A DNA stretch of 64,000 nucleotides. Source: CBDCFV01 sp963664625. GTDB lineage: Bacteria > Chloroflexota > Dehalococcoidia > Lucifugimonadales > UBA3495. This document shows positions 1-7,347 of the stretch, one piece after another. A model generated the notes under the pieces. It saw only the letters and a list, made by a program, of their open reading frames with translations. It was not told where the DNA came from and made no database searches. The translations under genes were made by a program, and so were the position numbers. Location: contig OY761541.1 of NCBI GenBank assembly GCA_963664625.1, positions 372,001 to 436,000 of the forward strand, read 5' to 3'. Numbering within the stretch: the first letter of the stretch is position 1; each line of letters starts with the position of its first letter.

Positions 1-145
1 CCGGGTCGAATGGCTTGTCAGTCGCTGACCAGTAAAGCAACGCCGTCGCAGGGAAAATCCCGAAGGGTGCCGCTATAGCGCGTAGGCGGAGCCAGCGGCC
101 TGCCGACCAACGAATCTCCGCCGGATGGTCAGTGGTCACCGGCTA

Positions 146-1051
146 CTACATCATTCGCCCGATGATCCGCTTCGACTGATCCTCGGTCAGCCCCAGGGGT
201 TTGTGGGCCAGCGGCTCCTCCTCCAAGACCGGCTCGCTGCCGTCAAGAGTCGGCGCTTCCTTCTGGAAGAAAAGCCCGGTGTAGATGGTCTCGCCGAAGG
301 CTATGGCCTTCTCGCAGGCGGTTTGCCAGTCGCGGGTGTCGTGGTCTTCGTCTTCCAGCTTCTTTATGCGGTCCTTGAAGAAGGCGTGGCTGTTGTCGTG
401 GTTGAAGGTGACGCACGGGCTGAATACATCCACCAAGGCAAACCCGCTGTGCTGAATTGCCTGCTTCATCAAGTTGGTGAGGTGCCGAACGTCTCCGCTG
501 TAGCCCCTGGCTACAAAGGTTGCTCCGTTCATGATGGCGGAGGTGATGGGGTTGACCGGCAACTCCACGCTGCCGAAGGGGGTGCTCTTGGTCTTCATCC
601 CCATGTCACTGGTGGGAGAAATCTGCCCCGTGGTCAACCCGTAAATCTGGTTGTTCATGACGATATAGGTCAGATCAACGTTGCGACGGGCGGTATGTGT
701 GAAGTGATTGCCACCGATGCCATATCCGTCCCCGTCCCCGCCGGTCACAATTACGTGCATCCGGTGGTTACCCATCTTGGCGCCAGTGGCCACCGCCAGG
801 GCCCGGCCGTGAAGCGTGTGCATACCGTAGGAATTGAAGTACCCCGGCAGGTTGGACGAGCAGCCGATGCCGCTGACGGTAAGGATTTCGTGGGGACGCA
901 GTCCCAATTCGGCGGACGCCCGTTGCAGGCTGTTCAAGACCCCGAAGTCACCGCACCCGGGGCACCAGTCGGGGTCAACCAGACCTTTGAAGTCCCTGGC
1001 GGTCAATTCGATTACGGGTTTTCCTTCCGCTTCCGGCAAAGTGGTCGTCAT
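146..1051 (-). CDS. korB: 2-oxoacid:ferredoxin oxidoreductase beta subunit
   Basis: A 301-residue thiamine-diphosphate subunit that, with KorA, oxidatively decarboxylates a 2-oxoacid (2-oxoglutarate is most likely) to acyl-CoA and passes electrons to ferredoxin in the cytoplasm. The N-terminal CPGCGDFG (Cys30, Cys33) and the TPP/Mg motif GDGDGYGIGGNHF near residue 105 are characteristic of KorB/PorB, and the length is normal for the family. The start has an upstream GAGGTG ribosome site. It is the last gene of a minus-strand group lpdA-korA-korB, but a 130-base gap holding a palindrome and three degenerate 21-base repeats separates it from korA. Substrate choice between 2-oxoglutarate and pyruvate cannot be settled from sequence alone. 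Confidence 0.93.
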   Translation of the reverse strand: MTTTLPEAEGKPVIELTARDFKGLVDPDWCPGCGDFGVLNSLQRASAELGLRPHEILTVSGIGCSSNLPGYFNSYGMHTLHGRALAVATGAKMGNHRMHVIVTGGDGDGYGIGGNHFTHTARRNVDLTYIVMNNQIYGLTTGQISPTSDMGMKTKSTPFGSVELPVNPITSAIMNGATFVARGYSGDVRHLTNLMKQAIQHSGFALVDVFSPCVTFNHDNSHAFFKDRIKKLEDEDHDTRDWQTACEKAIAFGETIYTGLFFQKEAPTLDGSEPVLEEEPLAHKPLGLTEDQSKRIIGRMM

Positions 1052-1068
1052 GGATGCACCTCGTTTAT

Positions 1069-1153
1069 GGATTCCCGCCTGCGCGGGAATGACGGGTTAT
1101 AAGGCGGGAACGACAGGTTATAAGATCGAAATGACGGGTCGGGAGGCGGGAAT
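1069..1153. repeat. REP-like palindrome with three tandem 21-base degenerate units
   Basis: A palindrome with core TTCCCGCCTGCGCGGGAATG (1072-1091) is followed by three tandem 21-base units at 1091-1111, 1112-1132 and 1133-1153, each beginning GACGGG or GACAGG and ending in GGGAA or CGAAA. It fills the gap between korB and korA. Confidence 0.8.
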
Positions 1154-1181
1154 TCCGTCTGCCCTCCCGTAGGCTATAACA

Positions 1182-2960
1182 TCAGGTGATGGCCTCCTGG
1201 TAGGGCACGTAGTGGGCCGTCTTCCCGGCAACCTGCTCCAGCACCCCGTCGACGATGTGGTGGGGCATGAAAGGCTCGCCGTCGTACTTGCGGATGTGCC
1301 CGTCGACGCTGAGGCCAGTCTCACTACGCATATAGCGGTAGAATTGGCCGGAGTAGCTGTTCTCGACCACTATGACCTGCTTGGACCGGGACAGTATCTC
1401 GACAACGGCTTCGCCGTGGAAGGGGACAATCCATTTGATGGGCAGTTGGTTGGCCGTAACGCCCCGTTCCTTGAGTTGGGCCACCGCTTCCTTGATTACG
1501 CCGTAGGTAGAACCCCAACCAACCAGCGTCACCTCGGCGTCTTCAGGCCCCTCGATTTCCGGCGGCTCGACGTCCTTGGCAACGGTCTGGAACTTGCGCC
1601 CGCGCTTCTCCACCATCTTGCGCCGCTTGTGGGGATTGGTGAACTCGTCGCTTATCAGCACCGAGTCCTCGTCGTGCTCGTCCGTGGCGACAACGTGGAC
1701 ATAGCCTTCCAAGCCCGGGAGCGCTCTTGGCGAGATACCAGACTCGGTGTCCTTGTACCGCATGTAGCCGTTGGCCGAAGCCGGCTCGGTGATCAGTTCG
1801 CCCCTGTCGATGTGCGGGTGCATGTCGATCAGGTCCGGGTCGATGCTATAGCGCCCTTCGGCAATCAGCAGGTCGGACACCACTATCGCGGGGCACTGGG
1901 CCTTGTCGACCAGGTTGAACAACTGGGGCATGGTGTTGAAACAGTCCAAGGAGTTCTTCGGAGCGACGATGAAGCGCTCGAAGTCGCCCTGGCTGGCACC
2001 GAGCACCTGCCAGAGGTCGCCCTGCTCGGTCTTGGTCGGTACGCCGGTGGACGGACCGGCGCGCTGCACGTTGACGAAAACCGCCGGAATCTCCATCATG
2101 CCCGCGCTTCCCACCGCCTCGGTCATCAGGGCAAACCCGCCGCCGGAGGTGGCGCACATGGCGCGGCAACCCACGTGGGCCGCACCCACCACCATGTTGG
2201 CCACGCCGATCTCATCCTCTACCTGGCGCACCATGATGCCCAGGTTGCGGGCGTTCTGGGCCATCCAGTGAAGAATGCCGCTGGCCGGACTCATCGGGTA
2301 GGCGGCGTAAAACTTGACGCCGGCCGCCGCCGCCCCCATCGCCAAAGCCTCGTTGCCGGACCATACGGCAAGGGGCTTGGACCCGGTAGGGACCTTGGCG
2401 GGGAAGGGATCAAAAGTATCCTGGGCGTAGTTGTAGCCCGCAAGGGCCACCTCTACGTTCTGGTCGATTACCGCCTGACCCTGCCGCTGGAACCGCAGGT
2501 TAAGGCTCTCTTCAAGAATCCCGAAATCAAGACCCAAGAGGGACATGGCCGCGCCCACCGCCATGGTGTTCAACACCAAGCGATTGCGGCTCTTGTTCAA
2601 TTGAGACACCGGCAGGGGGCACAACTGCACTCCGTCGGCGGCCTCTCCCGGCCTTACGTTGTCGCCGTTGTAAAGCACGCTGGTGCCGGGACCCATCAAT
2701 TGCAGGTGCCGGTCCATCGTGTCCTGGTTCAGGCACACCAGCAAGTCGATCTTGTCCCCGTGGGTGTGAATCTCCTCGTCGCTGACGCGAACGTAAAGGA
2801 AGATGTGCCCGCCCCTGATGATCGATTGGTAGGCGTTGTAAGTGTTGAGGTGCAGCCCGCGCCTGACGAATATGCGGGCGAGGATATCGCCCGGAGTTGC
2901 TATGCCCTGCCCGGCCTCACCACCAATTGCGAGAGAAAAATCGAAGCTTCCCACGCCCAT
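1182..2960 (-). CDS. korA: 2-oxoacid:ferredoxin oxidoreductase alpha subunit, gamma-alpha fusion
   Basis: A 592-residue catalytic partner of KorB. Residues 1-190 form the gamma domain (GGEAGQGI near residue 13, RGGHIFLYVRVS near 50) and residues 200-592 the alpha domain with the pyrimidine-binding and transketolase C-terminal folds (YPMSPASGILHWMA, ATSGGGFALMTEA). Gamma-alpha fusion is usual for two-subunit Kor enzymes. The start has a strong AAGGAGCG ribosome site. No ferredoxin domain or delta subunit is fused or adjacent, so an external ferredoxin must take the electrons. It lies about 200 bases downstream of lpdA on the same strand; a possible promoter lies in that gap. Confidence 0.93.
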   Translation of the reverse strand: MGVGSFDFSLAIGGEAGQGIATPGDILARIFVRRGLHLNTYNAYQSIIRGGHIFLYVRVSDEEIHTHGDKIDLLVCLNQDTMDRHLQLMGPGTSVLYNGDNVRPGEAADGVQLCPLPVSQLNKSRNRLVLNTMAVGAAMSLLGLDFGILEESLNLRFQRQGQAVIDQNVEVALAGYNYAQDTFDPFPAKVPTGSKPLAVWSGNEALAMGAAAAGVKFYAAYPMSPASGILHWMAQNARNLGIMVRQVEDEIGVANMVVGAAHVGCRAMCATSGGGFALMTEAVGSAGMMEIPAVFVNVQRAGPSTGVPTKTEQGDLWQVLGASQGDFERFIVAPKNSLDCFNTMPQLFNLVDKAQCPAIVVSDLLIAEGRYSIDPDLIDMHPHIDRGELITEPASANGYMRYKDTESGISPRALPGLEGYVHVVATDEHDEDSVLISDEFTNPHKRRKMVEKRGRKFQTVAKDVEPPEIEGPEDAEVTLVGWGSTYGVIKEAVAQLKERGVTANQLPIKWIVPFHGEAVVEILSRSKQVIVVENSYSGQFYRYMRSETGLSVDGHIRKYDGEPFMPHHIVDGVLEQVAGKTAHYVPYQEAIT

Positions 2961-3063
2961 TGAATCGCTCCTTACCGGGGACTGTCACAGTGTACCTGGG
3001 TGGCAAGCAGCAACAATTTCACTCGTTCAAACGTGGAAACTGCCCTGCTTGAGGTCTTCCCAA

Positions 3064-3092
3064 AGTATACCCTTGACGGTTGAGGGCTGCAA
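3064..3092 (-). promoter_or_regulatory. possible sigma70-type promoter for korA-korB
   Basis: On the minus strand a TATACT -10 box (3069-3064) lies 17 bases from a weak TTGCAG -35 box (3092-3087), in the 204-base gap between lpdA and korA. It would give a leader of roughly 95 bases. The -35 matches consensus at only three positions. Confidence 0.3.
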
Positions 3093-3164
3093 CACGGGCT
3101 GAATCGCGTTCACGACGATTGACTATTCGCAGCATTTCGTGAGGATACGACCTCTCCAGGAACC

Positions 3165-4550
3165 CTACATGTGTATGGCCCGCCCCTGGGCGCTAAGCGC
3201 CGCCTCTTTCACCATTTCCGAAAGCGACGGATGGGGATGAACGACCCAGCCCAACTCCAGCGTGGTCCCTTCCAGCACCTTCGCCACTGCCAACTCGCCC
3301 AATAGCTCGGTGACCTCCGGCCCTATCATGTGGCCGCCCAGCAGTTCCCCGTACTTGGCGTCCACCACCAGCTTGACCACGCCGTCTGGCTCGCCCATTG
3401 CCAGCGCCTTTCCGTTGGCTTGAGCGTTGAAGGTACCGACGTTCACCTCGTAACCCCGCTCCGCGGCTTGGGCTGCGGTGAGGCCGAAGCTGGCTATCTG
3501 GGGGTTGCAATAAGTAGCCCTGGGCATGGACTCGTAGTCCAGGGGCTGGGTCTCGATCCCGGCTATGTGCTCCACCGCCGCCACTGCTTGGGCGGACGCT
3601 ACGTGGGCCAGCGCCAGCTTTCCGGTCACGTCGCCAACGGCATATACTCCGGGGACGTTGGTGGACATTACGTCGTCTACACCGATGTATCCTCGTTCCG
3701 TGGCGATGCCCGCCGTGTCAAGCCCCACATCGTCGCTGTTGGGTTGGACGCCCACGGCCACCAGTACCTTGTCGCAAGCCAACTCCGACTCGACGCCGTC
3801 CTTCTCCACCGTCACCGTCACCCCGGACGGCCCAACCTGGGCGCCTTTGACCCCGGCGCCGGTCATCACGTTGATGCCTTGGCGGGAAAAACTTCGCTCC
3901 AGCAGCCTGCTTATGTCTTCATCCTCACCGGGCACCAATCGAGGCAGAAGCTCCACCACGGTCACATCCACACCGTACATCCGGTAGAGGTAGGCGAACT
4001 CCACGCCGATGGCCCCACCGCCGACGATGACGACGCTGGACGGAAGCTCATCCAGCACTATGGCTTGGCGGCTGGTGATTATCCTGTCCCCGTCCACCGG
4101 CAGCGGCGGAATGGTGCGGGGCCGCGCCCCGGTAGCGATGATTATGTTCCTAGCGGAAAGCCGCCTGCCCTCGGGCGCAACTTCCACCACGTTGGGACCA
4201 GCCAGCCGGCCGTGACCCCGGATGTGCTCCACGTTGTTCCTGCGCAACAGGTAAGCGACGCCCCTGGTGTTGCGGCCCACCACCTTCCGGCTGCGGGCCA
4301 CCGCGGCCGAGTAGTCGGCGTGGAAGTTGTCGAAGGTCAGTCCGAACTCTTCCCCTCTTCTGAAGTAGGAGAGTATTTCAGCGTTTTTCAGCAGGGCCTT
4401 GCTGGGGATGCAGCCCCAGTTGAGGCAAACGCCCCCCAGGTTTTCGTTTTCCACTATCGCGGTCTTCAACCCAAGCTGGCCGGCACGCACCGCGGCGACG
4501 TAGCCGCCGGGCCCCGCTCCAATCAGTACCACGTCGTAAGGTGATTCCAT
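3165..4550 (-). CDS. lpdA: dihydrolipoamide dehydrogenase (E3)
   Basis: A 461-residue FAD-disulfide oxidoreductase that reoxidises dihydrolipoamide with NAD+ in 2-oxoacid dehydrogenase or glycine cleavage complexes. It shows the FAD Rossmann motif GAGPGGY (residues 11-17), the redox-active CLNWGC (Cys42, Cys47), the NAD-binding GGGAIGVEFAYLY near residue 177, and the C-terminal HPHPSLSEMVKEA bearing the His-Glu pair. All catalytic residues are present. No E1 or E2 gene is nearby; the neighbour is the ferredoxin-dependent KorAB, so its complex partner is unknown. Confidence 0.93.
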   Translation of the reverse strand: MESPYDVVLIGAGPGGYVAAVRAGQLGLKTAIVENENLGGVCLNWGCIPSKALLKNAEILSYFRRGEEFGLTFDNFHADYSAAVARSRKVVGRNTRGVAYLLRRNNVEHIRGHGRLAGPNVVEVAPEGRRLSARNIIIATGARPRTIPPLPVDGDRIITSRQAIVLDELPSSVVIVGGGAIGVEFAYLYRMYGVDVTVVELLPRLVPGEDEDISRLLERSFSRQGINVMTGAGVKGAQVGPSGVTVTVEKDGVESELACDKVLVAVGVQPNSDDVGLDTAGIATERGYIGVDDVMSTNVPGVYAVGDVTGKLALAHVASAQAVAAVEHIAGIETQPLDYESMPRATYCNPQIASFGLTAAQAAERGYEVNVGTFNAQANGKALAMGEPDGVVKLVVDAKYGELLGGHMIGPEVTELLGELAVAKVLEGTTLELGWVVHPHPSLSEMVKEAALSAQGRAIHM

Positions 4551-4698
4551 ATGCGCTCGCAGAAATAAAAGTCACCGCCGCAACCGGCGTGACCTGCCGA
4601 GTTTGCGGCCGGATGAGTCAGTATACAAGCGGCCCGCGAAGGGATACAAGGACAGGGGCCATGCTAGAATCGAGGCAACCTGACCATACGGGAGAACA

Positions 4699-5088
4699 AT
4701 GCTGGAACCGGAGCGCACCGCCGCCCTTTTTGACGATGCAAGACTATTGTACGATGAGGCCATGGAACTGCTTGACCTTGGCAAGCTCCGCGTAGCGGCG
4801 GAGGTTGCTTGGGGCGCCACCAAGCGGGCCACTGACGCCTTGATTGTGGCGCGGACCGGTAGGGAGACCTCGGGGACCGGCCAGACGTCGAATGGTATCA
4901 GGCTACTCAGTTATGGCGCCATTGAAATGGCCGCGTTACGATCCCGTTTCCGTATCCGGGCCAGAGTTCTTCATGCAGAATGTTTCTACGGTGGATCCCG
5001 AGCATCGCTGGATGTTGCAGCCGCTCTAATTCGCGGCACCCGAGATTACATCCGCCGAGCAGAGAACATGGCGCAAGCACAACCTTAA
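4699..5088 (+). CDS. PaREP1/HEPN-like small helical protein, copy 1
   Basis: A 129-residue, mostly helical protein of unknown function. It opens with MLEPERTAALFDDARLLY, then LGKLRVAAEVAWGATKRATDALI, the alanine-rich helix seen in PaREP1-family proteins, which are usually grouped with the HEPN fold. It closely resembles the 130-residue protein at 6955 (shared GATK-ATDALI and RTGRE) and, more distantly, those at 5099 and 46446. No clear R-x4-6-H ribonuclease motif is visible. The start follows a GGGAG ribosome site. It opens a run of plus-strand genes leading to a DNA methyltransferase, so a role in defence or as a toxin/antitoxin is plausible but unproven. Confidence 0.75.
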   Translation: MLEPERTAALFDDARLLYDEAMELLDLGKLRVAAEVAWGATKRATDALIVARTGRETSGTGQTSNGIRLLSYGAIEMAALRSRFRIRARVLHAECFYGGSRASLDVAAALIRGTRDYIRRAENMAQAQP

Positions 5089-5098
5089 AGGGGCATGT

Positions 5099-5521
5099 AT
5101 GTTGAAACCAGAGCGAACGTCACATCTTTTCGCCGAGGCTCACGCAACTTATGCGGAGGGCATCAAATACCTGGAGGAGGCCACTAAACTCTGGGACCGT
5201 GAATTGCTCCGTAAGTCAGCGGAGAAGACTTGGTGCGCCGCCTTACTGGCCACCAATGCTTTTATTCTGGCCCGCACCGGTGTCGAGCCCGAGCCTGACC
5301 ATGAAGAAGGGACATACAGCCGTTTGACTCACATGAGAAAAGAACTAAACGACTGGGAGATGATAATCGGCCGTTACGCCACGTTGTCGCACGATATCTA
5401 CCAGACGGCTGTCTGCGAGAAAAACGTCGAGCCGGTATTCCTCCTAATCCACGACATCCACGACACCGCAGACTACATTCGGGACGTGGAGCGGTTGGCG
5501 GGGGTGGGGCCGGGTGAGTAG
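5099..5521 (+). CDS. PaREP1/HEPN-like small helical protein, copy 2
   Basis: A 140-residue paralogue starting 10 bases after copy 1, behind an AAAGGGG ribosome site, so almost certainly co-transcribed with it. The N-terminus MLKPERTSHLFAEAHATY and the helix SAEKTWCAALLATNAFILARTGVEPE match the family. It has a short insertion (EEATKLWDRE) relative to copies 1 and 3. The C-terminal DIHDTADYIRDVERLAG matches copy 3 (DIHATADYIRDAERLAE). Function is unknown. The side-by-side divergent copies suggest either local duplication or subunits of one hetero-oligomer. Confidence 0.72.
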   Translation: MLKPERTSHLFAEAHATYAEGIKYLEEATKLWDRELLRKSAEKTWCAALLATNAFILARTGVEPEPDHEEGTYSRLTHMRKELNDWEMIIGRYATLSHDIYQTAVCEKNVEPVFLLIHDIHDTADYIRDVERLAGVGPGE

Positions 5522-5590
5522 TCACGTTTATACCGGGATGGTTGGCACAGCTTGACAATGATAAAACCAGAAATGAGAGTAGCTCAGTAA

Positions 5591-6190
5591 GTGACGGACG
5601 AAGAATTCGCCAATGCCATGGCCCTGCGCCACGAGATAAGTGGTATAGAGTTCAAGGAACCTGGGCCTCTATCCAATAACAGGCTGATAGCACAAGTCGT
5701 TAAGGCGGCGCTGGGCATGTCGAATCGACGCGGTGGCGGCAAGGTGATAATAGGCGTCAGTGATCGTGGAGGCAATTTGGACCCGGTTGGTCTCACTGAC
5801 AATGACCGGCGCACCTGGACCTATGATGCAGTGTCAGACCAGATTGCACGCTATGCAGACCCCGGCGTCACCTTTGAACTGGAAATAAAGGAACACTACG
5901 GCAGTAACTACGTAGTCCTTGAAGTAGAGGAGTTTTCCGACATACCAGTCCTGTGCAAGAGGTCTTTCGGCGACGTGCTGCGCGACGGCGCTTGCTACGT
6001 AAGACCCCGGAGGAAACCGGAAACATCGGAGATACCTACCCAAGCCGATATGCGGGACCTGCTTAACCTGGCAATAGAAAAAGGCATACGACAATTCCTT
6101 AGCATGGTACAAAGGGCCGGGCTGCCTGTCCCACAAACGGTTATTGATGCGGATACCGACCCTGACAATCAACCGGGTGATTCGAGATGA
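5591..6190 (+). CDS. AlbA_2/Schlafen-type ATP-binding domain protein
   Basis: A 199-residue protein with the AlbA_2 (divergent AAA-4, Schlafen-like) pattern: ESGIEFKE-type opening (EISGIEFKEPG, residues 14-24), then GGGKVIIGVSDRGGNLDPVGL near 50-70 and a basic segment CYVRPRRKPETSEI near 136. Such domains occur in regulators and in antiphage and RNA-processing proteins; the biochemical role here is not known. It starts with GTG at 5591. Its stop overlaps the next start (ATGA), so the two products are translationally coupled and probably work together. Confidence 0.72.
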   Translation: MTDEEFANAMALRHEISGIEFKEPGPLSNNRLIAQVVKAALGMSNRRGGGKVIIGVSDRGGNLDPVGLTDNDRRTWTYDAVSDQIARYADPGVTFELEIKEHYGSNYVVLEVEEFSDIPVLCKRSFGDVLRDGACYVRPRRKPETSEIPTQADMRDLLNLAIEKGIRQFLSMVQRAGLPVPQTVIDADTDPDNQPGDSR

Positions 6191-6885
6191 GCGAACTGCT
6201 GGAAAAAATACGGTCCCGCGGCTACTGGAGAGTGGTTATCCGCCCGCACACGTTCGTGGATAAGCTAATCACCGACCGGTCAGAGCTTCTTCACATTCTG
6301 GAAAAGACCTATGTCGAGGTCTATTCGTGGGAGTTTCCTTATTTGGGGTCCGGTGCACCACCCCAATGCGGCAAAGACTGGATCGGTCACGAGTGCGACT
6401 GGGGACGCCACTTGGAACTGTGGCGGTTCTTTCAAAGCGGCCAGTTGGTAGTCCTTAAAGGGATGCGTGAGGACTGGTGGGACCAGTCCGAACTATGGCC
6501 GCCACCCGACGACTGGAAACACGGCCAATTTATCGAGATGGCAGACATCGTCCATCAATTCACTGCCATCTTCGAGTTGGCTGCGCGGCTAGCGTTCACC
6601 AAGGCCAGCACTGGGCAAACTCACTTGGAGATTAACGTTCGAGGACTCAAAGGACGGGGCCTCAATATCAGCGACAAACTGATGGATTCTTCATACTTTG
6701 GTCCGTTTAAGGCCTCCCTAGACGAATTCACTTGCAAGGTTGACGTTTCTCACATCGAGTTGATCGCAGATACTAAAGACCTCGCCTTGAACTACTCCGT
6801 CGCGTTGTTTCAACACTTTGGTTGGGAAGCTTATATGGACTTGCTCCGGGATATACAGGCTTACCCCCGCCGTTATGCGGTATAG
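6187..6885 (+). CDS. unknown protein coupled to the AlbA_2 gene
   Basis: A 232-residue soluble protein that I do not recognise. It is rich in tryptophan and aromatic residues (CDWGRHLELWRFF near 77, EDWWDQSELWPPPDDW near 98) and has no signal peptide or membrane segment. It overlaps the AlbA_2 gene by four bases (ATGA), which argues for a stoichiometric partner. It ends about 70 bases before the third PaREP1-like gene. A conserved two-gene unit with the AlbA_2 protein is an inference from the overlap alone. Confidence 0.65.
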   Translation: MSELLEKIRSRGYWRVVIRPHTFVDKLITDRSELLHILEKTYVEVYSWEFPYLGSGAPPQCGKDWIGHECDWGRHLELWRFFQSGQLVVLKGMREDWWDQSELWPPPDDWKHGQFIEMADIVHQFTAIFELAARLAFTKASTGQTHLEINVRGLKGRGLNISDKLMDSSYFGPFKASLDEFTCKVDVSHIELIADTKDLALNYSVALFQHFGWEAYMDLLRDIQAYPRRYAV

Positions 6886-6954
6886 TCTGTAGCCCGAACC
6901 CATCAAAGATCACATTCTGAAAGAAATGACCACCTCACTACATAAGGGGAGTTT

Positions 6955-7347
6955 ATGCTACGCACCGAACGGGCCCGATACATCATGGCCGACGCTTGGT
7001 CGCTTTACCAAGACGCGCTGGATATGCTGGAGCAGGGCCATCTGCGCAACGCGGCGGAGAAGTCTTGGGGCGCCACCAAGCACGCTACGGACGCTTTGAT
7101 TCTGGAAAGGACCGGGCGAGAGCCGGGGACCTCTGGGATCACGTACCGCACCATCCGAGGCATGCGCCATGAGAACGCGGCTTTCGAAAGCTTGGCGACG
7201 CGCTACAGCCAGCGGATGCAAGATCTGCACGGCGCCTGTTTCTATGACGGCGTTTGCGAACCGGAAGAGGAAGTAATCCGGGACATCCACGCCACCGCCG
7301 ACTACATCCGCGACGCGGAGCGGCTGGCGGAGTCTCCCCATGCCTAA
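6955..7347 (+). CDS. PaREP1/HEPN-like small helical protein, copy 3
   Basis: A 130-residue protein starting MLRTERARYIMADAWSLY, with the family helix LRNAAEKSWGATKHATDALI and RTGREPG, very like the protein at 4699. Its last codons overlap the start of the methyltransferase-nuclease gene at 7340 by eight bases, so the two are translationally coupled. That link makes it the best candidate among the three copies for a regulatory or toxin/antitoxin partner of the restriction-modification protein. No HEPN ribonuclease motif is evident. Confidence 0.74.
   Translation: MLRTERARYIMADAWSLYQDALDMLEQGHLRNAAEKSWGATKHATDALILERTGREPGTSGITYRTIRGMRHENAAFESLATRYSQRMQDLHGACFYDGVCEPEEEVIRDIHATADYIRDAERLAESPHA

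Noticed and set aside
1..145. Gene at the left edge of the window
   Set aside because: The first 145 bases hold no supported coding sequence, RNA or terminator that I can recognise.
1212..2963. A 583-residue open frame on the plus strand opposite korA
   Set aside because: It lies wholly antisense to a well-supported korA, has no domain, and its composition is that of a reversed GC-rich gene; similar long antisense frames lie opposite lpdA (3330-4544), the VWA gene (59686-60705) and the M20 gene (44293-45693).
2961..3164. Riboswitch or leader peptide in the 204-base gap before korA
   Set aside because: Only a weak promoter match is visible; no stable hairpin, T tract or short frame with a ribosome site was found.
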